Shown here piece after piece: positions 15,375-23,084 of a stretch of DNA of 25,492 bases. Positions within the stretch are counted from its first letter, which is position 1. The number at the start of each line of letters is the position of its first letter. The notes under the pieces are model-generated. The model was not told where the DNA came from. It did not search any database and saw only the letters and a list, made by a program, of their open reading frames with translations. Source of the DNA: JAHQVI01 sp050330195 (GTDB taxonomy: Bacteria; Pseudomonadota; Alphaproteobacteria; Rhizobiales; Rhodomicrobiaceae); the NCBI GenBank assembly GCA_050330195.1, contig JBHJOB010000102.1:1-25492 (forward strand), read 5' to 3'. Both the position numbers and the translations under genes were made by a program.

Positions 15375-17582
15375 CGCCAGATCCGCAACGGCGAAAGGTT
15401 CCGGCCGCCGCCCGGCCTCATGGAGGCGAACCATATGGACAAAGGCGGCTTCGAGATTGCGGGTATACCGGGCGGTATCGAACAGAGTGCCCCAATCCCG
15501 ATTATCCAGCAGTTTCTTGCGCATAGCGGCGAGAACGGCGCGGTCTGCCGCCAGCCGCAAAGCCAGCGCTTCATACTCTTCAATCGACCGCGTTACCAAC
15601 TGGGGCAACCCGCAGGCCATCAGCAGACTGAATGCAACACGGCCCGCGAAAATATCGCCCGCGCACGTCACAATGGGCAGCCCGGCCCAAAGCGCTTCGC
15701 TCGCCGTCGTATGGGCGCAGACCGGCAGATTGTCGAGAAAGAGGTCGGCAAAGGCATAGCGCGCCTGATGCTGCGCAATCTGCAATCTGGGCGCGAAGAC
15801 AAACCTGTCTGGCTCAATCCCGCGTGCGGCTGCTTCCCGGTACAGATTGTCCTTGCCCGTCTCGTTCGTGTCGAGCAGCCACAGCACGCTGCCGTCAATC
15901 TGCCCGAGCAGGCGCATCCACACGCTGAAGAACTCCGGCGTAATCTTGTAGGTGTTGTTGAAAGCGCAGAACACGAAGCCCGTTTCCGGCAGGCCGTAAT
16001 CAGCCCGCGTTCGCGGCTCAGAGGCTGTGCGGCGCTTGCGGTCATTGGGCTGGTAGCAATCCGGCAGATGCACGATCTTCTCGTCGAAAAAGCGCTGATG
16101 TTCGATCGGCGCAACGAACGGATCGGCGATGATGTAGTCCATGAAGGGCGCGCCCATCGTTCCCGGATAGCCGAGATAGTTGACCTGAATAGGGGCAGGA
16201 CGCTGCGCGGGAATGATGCTCCGTGCGCCGCGCGTATAACCCTTGAGGTCGATGAGGATGTCGATACCGTCACCCGCGATCTGCTGTGCGGCATCGAGAT
16301 GCGAGCGCTCGCGCAGATCGATGAACCTGTCGAAGGCCGAAACCAGCCGCCGCCGCATGGCGCTGCCGTCGTCTCGACTGTAGCAATAGCCGAAGATCTC
16401 GAATTTGCCGCGATCATGACGCTCGAACAGCTCCGCAACGAGGCTCGCCGTTGCGTGATCGTAAAAGTCAGACGACAGATAGCCGAGCCGGATGCGCCGC
16501 GCGCCGGATGCAGAACGCGCCGACCCTGATTGCCTGACCTGGGCGGTGGTGGTCCTGAAACCGCTGGCCCAGAGCCGCGCCAGCGCAAGCTGATCTTCCG
16601 GTAAGCACGACATGGCCAGCGCACCGAAGGGGGAGACGCGGCTTCCGCTTGCCTTGACACGTTCCACGGCGAGACGCTCATCCTCCTTCAATCCGTTCCA
16701 GTCGCAAAGATGCTGGCGAAGGTGACAATATTCGAAAAGGCCGGCCGGATTTGGCGCATCGCCCAGCCTGAGCAGCGCCTGATATTGAGTGGCCGCTTCG
16801 GCATAGCGCTCGCGCTCCTTGAGAATACCTGCCAGATTGAGGCGCGCCGCGCTGCTCTCCGGGGCCAGTTCCACGGCCCTTTCCAGTGCGGCAATCGCTT
16901 CGTGATGGCGGCCGGCCTTGTTGTGCAGAACGCCAAGTCTCGCGAGCGCTTCGGCAAAGTCCGGCTTCAATGCAATGGCGCACGAAAAGGCACCGAACGC
17001 ATCATCGAGCCGCCCGAGCGCCTGCAGGGCGAGCGCGCGATTACAATGAAACTCGGCGACCTCCGGCTCGATCCCGATGGCGCGGTCATACGCCGCCAGC
17101 GCATCCTCGGAGCGCCCCTGCTCGTGAAGCAGGTTGCCGCGCCGGACATGGATCATGGCGATGCCGGGGTTCCGTTTCAGCGCCGCGTCAAAGGCCGCCA
17201 GAGCCTCGGCGGTCTTTCCTTGCTTGTGCAGGATGAAACCTTTCGCTCCGATTGCTTTCACAAGCTCGGGATCGAGACGCAGGGCGGCATCGCACACAGC
17301 GGCCGCCTCATCCAGACGGCCAAGAACAGCGAGGCTTTCCGCATGACCGGCATGTGCCGTGGCAAGCTCCGGGTCGAGTTTGACCGCGCGGCCAAAAGAT
17401 CGTTCGGCAGCCTCGACGCGCCCCTTGCGCAGCATGATTTCGCCGAGCTGGCTGTGAGCTTCCGCCAGGCCGGGATCGAGCGCGATTGCCGCGCGGCACG
17501 CTTCGGCGGCGTCATCGTCGCGCTGCAACGCCATCAGGATCGATGCGGCCACGGACTGCATCTCCGCATCATCCGGCTGCAA
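15366..17582 (-). CDS. TPR-repeat O-GlcNAc transferase/SPINDLY-like glycosyltransferase, main reading frame (5' end displaced by a frameshift)
   Basis: 738 codons from a TTG at 17582 that is probably not a true start (see the adjoining fragment). Residues 7-278 are eight successive 34-residue TPR units (pattern A..LG..L...GR..EA...F..A..L.P), a protein-binding superhelix. From about 363 comes the GT41 catalytic part: LGYLSSDFYDHATASLV (H376 is the expected catalytic-type histidine), NYLGYPGTMGAPFMDY (about 468-483), FCAFNNTYKITPEFFSVWM with K546 at the nucleotide-sugar site, and LFLDNLPVCAHTTASEALWAGLP further on. Bacterial members glycosylate proteins or take part in polysaccharide or envelope modification; the acceptor is unknown. 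It is convergent with the demethylation cassette and unrelated to cbbR, which is upstream on the same strand. Confidence 0.85.
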   Translation of the reverse strand: MQPDDAEMQSVAASILMALQRDDDAAEACRAAIALDPGLAEAHSQLGEIMLRKGRVEAAERSFGRAVKLDPELATAHAGHAESLAVLGRLDEAAAVCDAALRLDPELVKAIGAKGFILHKQGKTAEALAAFDAALKRNPGIAMIHVRRGNLLHEQGRSEDALAAYDRAIGIEPEVAEFHCNRALALQALGRLDDAFGAFSCAIALKPDFAEALARLGVLHNKAGRHHEAIAALERAVELAPESSAARLNLAGILKERERYAEAATQYQALLRLGDAPNPAGLFEYCHLRQHLCDWNGLKEDERLAVERVKASGSRVSPFGALAMSCLPEDQLALARLWASGFRTTTAQVRQSGSARSASGARRIRLGYLSSDFYDHATASLVAELFERHDRGKFEIFGYCYSRDDGSAMRRRLVSAFDRFIDLRERSHLDAAQQIAGDGIDILIDLKGYTRGARSIIPAQRPAPIQVNYLGYPGTMGAPFMDYIIADPFVAPIEHQRFFDEKIVHLPDCYQPNDRKRRTASEPRTRADYGLPETGFVFCAFNNTYKITPEFFSVWMRLLGQIDGSVLWLLDTNETGKDNLYREAAARGIEPDRFVFAPRLQIAQHQARYAFADLFLDNLPVCAHTTASEALWAGLPIVTCAGDIFAGRVAFSLLMACGLPQLVTRSIEEYEALALRLAADRAVLAAMRKKLLDNRDWGTLFDTARYTRNLEAAFVHMVRLHEAGRRPEPFAVADLAKS

Positions 17583-17815
17583 GGCAAGAGGCCTTCGATC
17601 AGCTCCAGCGCCTTTTCGTTGCGTCCCCGCTCCTGCTCGATGACGGCGAGGTGGTGCAACACGGCGGGATCGCCGGCGGAATTGCTCAGCCGGGCATAGG
17701 CCGAACCGGCCTCGTCGAAACGCCGGGCCTGGAAATGCCTCGCAGCCACGATCCGCATGACGCGGTCGCCCGGCAGTTCTTCCGGGCCGGCCCTAGTGGG
17801 GTGCTTGCTCTTCAC
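17583..17815 (-). pseudogene. N-terminal TPR segment of the glycosyltransferase, in a different frame
   Basis: From a GTG at 17815 (MKSKHPTRAGPEELPGDRVM) this frame reads as TPR-type protein: RIVAARHFQARRFDEAGSAY, then LHHLAVIEQERGRNEKALEL, then IEGLL. It then degenerates and stops at 17534, while the TPR sense continues in the next frame as ALQPDDAEMQSVAASILMAL. One added base within about 17583-17593 would join them as ALELIEGLL-ALQPDDAE, an uninterrupted repeat. So the intact gene would be about 15366-17815, and the copy in this sequence carries a one-base loss, either a real mutation, phase variation or a sequencing error. Confidence 0.7.
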
Positions 17816-17904
17816 GTCAGCTCTATGGAAATTAACGAATCAGACCGGACACACGCATGAGTTGTACGCGCATTTTCGTCAAGGATCAAAAGCGAGCATA
17901 CAAC

Positions 17905-17924
17905 CGCGCCATTACGGCGGCGCG
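17905..17924 (-). terminator. Possible terminator downstream of cbbR
   Basis: CGCGCC (17905-17910) and GGCGCG (17919-17924) form a GC-rich hairpin with an 8-base loop, just beyond the cbbR stop and before the glycosyltransferase gene on the same strand. No clear T-tract follows on the minus strand. Confidence 0.35.
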
Positions 17925-17935
17925 AGGCGGCAAAT

Positions 17936-18862
17936 TCAGGGCATATTGTTGGGCAGGAGCGCCGTCCTGTTGGTACGGATGAAATCGCGAAGTGCGCGCG
18001 ATGCTGCATCCAGTTCATGATCGGCGCGGTGAAGCAGATACCACTGGCGGACCAGCGGCAATCCGGGCATCGACAAGGCGATCAGACGCCGGTCGGCCAA
18101 CTCGGCAAAGCATGTGTGCTGCGAAATGATGGCAAGGCCAAGTCCAGCCATGACGGCCTGCTTGATGGTCTCGTTGGTCCCCATTTCGACGATCTCGAAA
18201 GGGCGGCCATCGCCGATGCGCTCAAGAAACCGCGTCATGAGGCCGCGCGTGCCCGATCCGGGTTCGCGTGCGAGAAATGTCTCCCGGAGCAGATCCTCGG
18301 GCAGGATTTCGGGATCATTGACCAGCCGATGATCGGGCGGGCCGATCAGGATGTGCGGATGGTCGCCAAGGACCACGCGCTCCGTCTCGATATGGCCGGG
18401 CGGCCGCCCCATGATCAGCAGGTCGAACTCGCCGCGTTCGAGCCCGGCAATGACATCGCCGCGATTGCCGATTGAAAGCGTCACCTTGATGCCCGGAGAG
18501 GCGCGCCCGAAAGCCGCCACGATGGAGGGCGCAAAGTATTTTCCGGTGCTTACGACGCCCAGGACGACGCTACCCTCGGCCCCGGAATTGAGCGATTTCA
18601 TGCGGCCCGAAGCCCGCCGGATGATCGTATCCATCTCGTCGGCGACGCGGATCAACTCGCGCCCGAGCGCGGTCGGAGCAACGCCGTCGGCATTGCGTTC
18701 GAGGATCGGACCGCCCGCCAATGATTCCAGTGTTTTCAAATGGGTCGTGATCGCAGGCGGTGTCACGGAGAGCTGCTGCGCCGCCTGAGTCACTGACCCC
18801 GTTTTCATGACGGCGGCGAAGGCCCGGAGCTGTTTGAGCGACAGACTTCGAAGGTCAGACAT
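17936..18862 (-). CDS. cbbR: LysR-type regulator CbbR of the Calvin-cycle operon
   Basis: 308 residues from ATG 18862 (MSDLRSLSLKQLRAFAAVMK); a GTG five codons earlier is less likely. The N-terminal winged helix (SVTQAAQQLSVTPPAITTHLKTLE, about residues 23-46) is followed by a LysR effector-binding domain with VVLGVVSTGKYFAPSIVAAF and a late GLGLAIISQHTCF. CbbR activates cbb operons and senses metabolites such as RuBP, PEP or NADPH in different species. Its divergent position 104 bases from cbbF is the canonical arrangement, which is the main basis for calling it CbbR rather than another LysR protein. Confidence 0.93.
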   Translation of the reverse strand: MSDLRSLSLKQLRAFAAVMKTGSVTQAAQQLSVTPPAITTHLKTLESLAGGPILERNADGVAPTALGRELIRVADEMDTIIRRASGRMKSLNSGAEGSVVLGVVSTGKYFAPSIVAAFGRASPGIKVTLSIGNRGDVIAGLERGEFDLLIMGRPPGHIETERVVLGDHPHILIGPPDHRLVNDPEILPEDLLRETFLAREPGSGTRGLMTRFLERIGDGRPFEIVEMGTNETIKQAVMAGLGLAIISQHTCFAELADRRLIALSMPGLPLVRQWYLLHRADHELDAASRALRDFIRTNRTALLPNNMP

Positions 18863-18966
18863 AGAAAAACTTAACACGACAAAGGTTTTTTATAATTTTC
18901 TTTTTGCCCCCTCCGGTCAACACTCATTTTAACGCGGTTCTTAAAATACTGCGGTCGGAGGAAGTA
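18863..18966. promoter_or_regulatory. cbbR-cbbF intergenic control region with candidate CbbR sites
   Basis: This AT-rich 104-base gap stands out from its GC-rich surroundings. It holds a perfect 7-base inverted repeat ATTTTAA-N8-TTAAAAT (18926-18947), which contains TAA-N8-TTA and so fits the TNA-N7/8-TNA pattern described for CbbR. A second repeat, AAAAAC-N14-GTTTTT (18865-18890), includes a T-N11-A LysR motif (18871-18883). A plus-strand TATAAT lies at 18891-18896 with a poor -35, as expected for an activated cbbF promoter; a minus-strand TTGACC (plus 18915-18920) could belong to cbbR. GGAGG-type Shine-Dalgarno precedes cbbF. Confidence 0.6.
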
Positions 18967-20022
18967 ATGGCTGCAATCCGGACGGACGTGACTGCTGATC
19001 TGTCTTCGCGGCTGAGAACAATTGCCTCTCGCGATCCGATGCATGAAGCGCTCTGCCAGACAATCGAGTGTCTGGCGGCCGCAGCGATCCAGATCGAGGC
19101 GCTTGTCGGCCGGGGACCGCTTGCCGGACAACTCGGCGCCGATACGGGCGACGCCAACATCGACGGCGATGCACAAAAAGCGCTCGATGTGATCGCCAAC
19201 GATGCGGTCGCTGCGGCGCTGCAATGTGCGCCCGTCGCCTACTATGCCTCCGAGGAAGAAAATGCGATTGTCACGCTGGCGGCCGACGCACCGTTCGCTG
19301 TAGCGGTCGATCCACTCGACGGCTCCTCGAATATCGACGTCAATGTCTCCATCGGCACCATCTTCTCGATATTCCCCAAGCACCCGGACGGAGCGACAGC
19401 CTCATTCCTGCGTCCCGTTTCCGAGCAAATTGCTGCGGGGTACGTCGTTTACGGTCCGCATACGGCATTGGTGCTGACCGTGGGCGATGGCGTGGACCTC
19501 TATATCCTCGATCGGACCGCGGGCCGTTTCCGGCTCGCCCGAGCGAACCTTTCGATTGCGCCCGATGCGAATGAATTCGCGATCAACGCCTCGAATTACC
19601 GCCATTGGCCGCCAGCGATCCGCACCTTCATCGATGATTGCCTCGAAGGTGCGGAAGGACCGCGCGGCAAGAATTTTAACATGCGCTGGGTCGCCTCGCT
19701 GGTTGCCGAAACGCACCGGATCTTCTGGCGCGGCGGCGTTTTCCTTTATCCCGAGGACCAGCGGCCCGGCTATGAGAAAGGCCGTCTGCGCCTCCTTTAC
19801 GAAGCCGCGCCCATCGCCTTTCTTGCAGAGCAGGCGGGCGGCGGCGCAACGGATGGCGTGACCCGCATTCTCGACCGGGCAGCGAGCGAATTGCATGAGC
19901 GCACGCCCCTCGTTTTCGGCGCGGCGCGGAAGGTCGAGCGCATAGCGGCCTATCACACGGACCCTGCTTTCGTTCGCGACAAGTCGCCGCTATTCGGCCA
20001 TCGCGGCCTCTTCCGCTCTTAG
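18967..20022 (+). CDS. cbbF: Fructose-1,6-bisphosphatase class I (CbbF)
   Basis: Hydrolyses fructose 1,6-bisphosphate (and probably sedoheptulose 1,7-bisphosphate in the Calvin cycle). It has 351 residues from ATG 18967 (MAAIRTDVTADLSSRLRTIA), chosen because CGGAGGAA lies immediately upstream; the frame extends to 18904 without support. Metal-site motifs are YASEEENA (about 93-100) and the class I signature DPLDGSSNIDVNVSIGT (115-131). Substrate-binding segments NYRHWPP and KGRLRLLYEAAPIAFLAEQAGG follow. First gene of the cbb operon, divergent from cbbR and presumably under its control. Confidence 0.95.
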   Translation: MAAIRTDVTADLSSRLRTIASRDPMHEALCQTIECLAAAAIQIEALVGRGPLAGQLGADTGDANIDGDAQKALDVIANDAVAAALQCAPVAYYASEEENAIVTLAADAPFAVAVDPLDGSSNIDVNVSIGTIFSIFPKHPDGATASFLRPVSEQIAAGYVVYGPHTALVLTVGDGVDLYILDRTAGRFRLARANLSIAPDANEFAINASNYRHWPPAIRTFIDDCLEGAEGPRGKNFNMRWVASLVAETHRIFWRGGVFLYPEDQRPGYEKGRLRLLYEAAPIAFLAEQAGGGATDGVTRILDRAASELHERTPLVFGAARKVERIAAYHTDPAFVRDKSPLFGHRGLFRS

Positions 20023-20073
20023 AGCAAGGTCCGATAAAATGGAAACCATTTCTCGGAAAAATCGAGCTTAAGC
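20022..20073. repeat. Rhizobial-type palindromic element between cbbF and cbbP
   Basis: The 110-base gap inside the operon contains CCGATAAAATGGAAACCATTTCTCGG, with a perfect core AAATGG-AAA-CCATTT (20037-20051). It is preceded by AGAGCAAGG and followed by the palindrome GCTTAAGC (20066-20073). Its layout resembles short palindromic repeats I recall as common after genes in rhizobia and relatives. As RNA it folds into a hairpin, which could affect stability of the upstream cbbF message. Only one copy is in this window. Confidence 0.5.
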
Positions 20074-20132
20074 AAGCAGATACGGATCAGCATCGGCTCC
20101 ATCTGACATGATCCCGATTCAGGAGAACGACA

Positions 20133-21059
20133 ATGTCCGTCAATCATCCGATCATATCCGTTGTCGGCTCCTCCGGGGCCGGGACCAGCACCGTAAAACA
20201 TGTCTTTGACCAGATCTTCCGGCGCGAGAATATCACGGCCGTGTCCATAGAGGGCGACGCGTTCCACCGCTACAACCGCGCCGAAATGAAGGCCGAAATC
20301 CTCCGGCGCGCGGAAGAGGGCGATCCGGCATTCAGCCATTTCTCAATCGAGGCCAATATTCTCGATGAACTCGAAGCGCAATTTCGCAGTTACGCCGACA
20401 GTGGCCGCGTCCGGTCGCGTCATTATGTTCACGATACGGATGAAGCCGAGCGTTACGGCACACCCGTAGGCAATTTCACCGAATGGTCGGAGACGGGCGA
20501 AGGCTCGGACCTCCTGTTCTATGAAGGCCTCCACGGCGCGGTCAAGACCGGCGGAATCGACATTGCCGGTCAGGCCGATCTGAAGATCGGCGTCGTACCG
20601 GTCATCAATCTGGAGTGGATCCAGAAGATCCATCGCGACCGTGGCTCACGCGGTTACAGCACGGAAGCCGTGACGGACACGATCCTCAGGCGAATGCATT
20701 CCTATGTGCATGTCATCTGCCCGCAATTCACGCAGACGGACATCAATTTCCAGCGTGTTCCGGTGGTCGATACGTCGAACCCGTTCATTGCACGCTGGAT
20801 CCCGACGGCAGGCGAGTCGGTCGTGGTCATCCGCTTCCGGAACCCTCGCGGCATCGACTTTCCCTATCTCACCACGATGATCCACGGCTCCTGGATGAGC
20901 CGGGCAAATTCCATCGTGATCCCCGGCGACAAGCTGGATCTCGCCATGCAGCTCATTCTGACGCCGCTGATCATACGACTGGTCGAGCGGGGGCGCCGTG
21001 GCCGTGCGCAAGCCGATGGTTCCAAGCGTTCTCGCATCGAGACAGGAGAAACCCGATGA
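20133..21059 (+). CDS. cbbP: Phosphoribulokinase (CbbP)
   Basis: Phosphorylates ribulose 5-phosphate with ATP to form the RuBisCO substrate. It has 308 residues, slightly longer than the usual 290 of the proteobacterial class because of a basic C-terminal tail. The P-loop GSSGAGTST is at 12-20, the catalytic aspartate D42 in EGDAFHRYNR, and YEGLHGA with E130 at the Walker-B-like position. HYVHDTDEAERYG (97-109) matches the proteobacterial octameric enzymes that are activated by NADH. AGGAG precedes the start by about seven bases. The stop overlaps the transketolase start (ATGA), indicating translational coupling. Confidence 0.96.
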   Translation: MSVNHPIISVVGSSGAGTSTVKHVFDQIFRRENITAVSIEGDAFHRYNRAEMKAEILRRAEEGDPAFSHFSIEANILDELEAQFRSYADSGRVRSRHYVHDTDEAERYGTPVGNFTEWSETGEGSDLLFYEGLHGAVKTGGIDIAGQADLKIGVVPVINLEWIQKIHRDRGSRGYSTEAVTDTILRRMHSYVHVICPQFTQTDINFQRVPVVDTSNPFIARWIPTAGESVVVIRFRNPRGIDFPYLTTMIHGSWMSRANSIVIPGDKLDLAMQLILTPLIIRLVERGRRGRAQADGSKRSRIETGETR

Positions 21060-23083
21060 CAGATACCGCAATCATGGAACCGGCTGCAAAAGCTTCAGGC
21101 GCATCGGTCCGCGACATGGCCAACGCGATCCGAGCGCTCGCCATGGATGCTGTCGAGGCGGCGAATTCGGGCCACCCGGGCCTGCCGATGGGCATGGCCG
21201 ATGTGACGACCGAGCTGTTCACGAAATTTCTGAAGATCGATCCCTCCGTTCCGGCCTGGTCCGACCGGGACCGCTTCATACTTTCCGCCGGACACGGATC
21301 AATGCTGCAATATGCGCTGCATTATCTGCTCGGCTGCGCCGACATGCCTATCGAGGAGTTGAAGCGATTTCGTCAGCTCGGCTCGCGGACGGCGGGACAT
21401 CCGGAATACGGCCATGCCGCCGGGATCGAGACGACGACCGGACCGCTCGGTCAGGGGCTGGCGAATGCGGTCGGCATGGCTCTCGCAGAGCGCGTCCTTA
21501 ACGCCCGCTTCGGCGACGAGTTGGTCGATCACCGGACATGGGTGATTGCAGGCGATGGCTGCCTGATGGAGGGCATCAGCCACGAAGCGATCGACCTCGC
21601 CGGCCATCTCGGTCTCGGACGGCTGAACGTCTTGTGGGACGACAACCGTATCTCCATCGACGGGCCGACATCGCTGGCAACGTCCACGGATCAGATGACG
21701 CGTTTCGCCGCCAGCGGCTGGCATGTGATCGGTGTTGACGGGCATGATCCGGAGCAGCTCGAAGGCGCGCTCGCCGAGGCGCGAGGCCACGCGCAGCCAT
21801 CGCTTGTCGCCTGCCGCACCATCATCGGTTACGGCGCACCAAACAAGCAAGGCACTCATGACGTTCACGGAGCACCGCTCGGTAGCGACGAAGTTGCGGC
21901 GGCGCGCGCTCAACTTGGCTGGGATGCCGCGCCTTTTGAAATCCCGGAACCGATCCTTTCGGCATGGCGGGCCATACCGGAGGGCGCGGCAAAAGCGCGG
22001 GCGGATTGGGAAGCGCGGCTCGCACGCAGCGCTCGTCGTATCGCGTTCGAGGCGGCAATGGATGGAGAGATCCCGGCTGGCGAACTCTCGACATGGATCA
22101 GGGCGCTGAAGTCCGCCTATGCCTCCGAAAAGCCGAAAATGGCGACGCGCGTTGCAAGTCAGAAGGCGCTCGAAGTCATCAACGCATCGGTCCCGACGAT
22201 GTTTGGCGGATCGGCGGACCTGACGGGCTCGAACAACACGCGCACGCCGGACATGAAGGAGGTTGCCCCGGAGGTCTATCGCGCCGACTACGTCCATTAT
22301 GGCGTGCGCGAGCACGGCATGGCGGCGGCGATGAACGGCATCGCGCTGCATGGCGGGCTGGTGCCCTATGGCGGCACGTTCCTCGTCTTTTCCGATTACG
22401 CACGGCCTGCGATCAGGCTGTCCGCCCTGATGCGCCAGCGCGTCATCTATGTCATGACGCACGATTCCATCGGGCTTGGCGAAGACGGGCCGACGCATCA
22501 GCCGGTCGAGCATCTGGCGGCCCTGCGCGCCATTCCCAATCTGGCCGTCTTCCGGCCTGCCGATGCGGTGGAGACCGCCGAAGCATGGGAAGCGGCCCTT
22601 TCGCTCCGGGAAACGCCATCGCTGCTCTGCCTGTCGCGGCAGGGGCTGCCAACGGTCCGCCTCCGCCATATCGAGGAGAACATGACGGCAAAAGGCGGTT
22701 ATGTCCTGCGCGAGGCAACGGGCAGCCGTGATGTCACCCTGCTCGCGACCGGCTCGGAGGTCGAGATCGCGCTGGCCGCTGCCGAGAAGCTTGCGAGCGA
22801 AGGCGTCAAGGCCGCCGTCGTCTCGCTGCCCTGCTGGATGCTGTTAGAAAATCAGTCGGCGGACTATCAATCTGAGGTGCTCGGGACTGCGCCACGCGTC
22901 GCCGTGGAAGCCGCCGTTCGCTTCGGCTGGGAGCGCTGGATCGGAGAGACGGGCGCATTCGTTGGCATGGACGGCTTCGGCGCCTCTGCTCCGGCAGGCG
23001 ATCTTTACCGGCATTTCGGAATAACGGCGGATTTGGTCGCTGACGCGGCTCGATTTGTGATCGAAAAACAGGGAGGAGCATAG
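21056..23083 (+). CDS. cbbT: Transketolase (CbbT)
   Basis: Transfers two-carbon units between sugar phosphates in the regenerative arm of the Calvin cycle, using ThDP. It has 675 residues from ATG 21056 (MTDTAIMEPAAKASGASVRD), which overlaps the cbbP stop by four bases and has AGGAG about eight bases upstream. The same frame is open to 20615, but that part is antisense-like noise over cbbP. Key segments are NSGHPGLPMGMAD (38-50, H40), TTGPLGQG (127-134), the ThDP motif GDGCLMEG (166-173) with N197 in WDDNRIS, and the Pyr domain YGVREHGMAAAMNGIALHGG with the activating glutamate. Confidence 0.96.
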   Translation: MTDTAIMEPAAKASGASVRDMANAIRALAMDAVEAANSGHPGLPMGMADVTTELFTKFLKIDPSVPAWSDRDRFILSAGHGSMLQYALHYLLGCADMPIEELKRFRQLGSRTAGHPEYGHAAGIETTTGPLGQGLANAVGMALAERVLNARFGDELVDHRTWVIAGDGCLMEGISHEAIDLAGHLGLGRLNVLWDDNRISIDGPTSLATSTDQMTRFAASGWHVIGVDGHDPEQLEGALAEARGHAQPSLVACRTIIGYGAPNKQGTHDVHGAPLGSDEVAAARAQLGWDAAPFEIPEPILSAWRAIPEGAAKARADWEARLARSARRIAFEAAMDGEIPAGELSTWIRALKSAYASEKPKMATRVASQKALEVINASVPTMFGGSADLTGSNNTRTPDMKEVAPEVYRADYVHYGVREHGMAAAMNGIALHGGLVPYGGTFLVFSDYARPAIRLSALMRQRVIYVMTHDSIGLGEDGPTHQPVEHLAALRAIPNLAVFRPADAVETAEAWEAALSLRETPSLLCLSRQGLPTVRLRHIEENMTAKGGYVLREATGSRDVTLLATGSEVEIALAAAEKLASEGVKAAVVSLPCWMLLENQSADYQSEVLGTAPRVAVEAAVRFGWERWIGETGAFVGMDGFGASAPAGDLYRHFGITADLVADAARFVIEKQGGA

Positions 23084-23084
23084 A

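Noticed and set aside
15137..16529. Plus-strand frames of 129 and 369 codons over the reductase end and the glycosyltransferase
   Set aside because: They cross the terminator and lie opposite TPR and GT41 motifs; composition is typical of antisense frames.
17812..18018. 68-codon minus-strand frame between cbbR and the glycosyltransferase
   Set aside because: It overlaps the 3' end of cbbR in another frame, has no ribosome-binding site and no similarity.
20615..21055. Transketolase frame extended upstream by 147 codons into cbbP
   Set aside because: The extension has no family similarity; the ATG at 21056 has a good ribosome-binding site and a typical ATGA overlap with cbbP.
21299..22669. 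456-codon minus-strand frame opposite transketolase
   Set aside because: Antisense noise; the transketolase frame is fully conserved.
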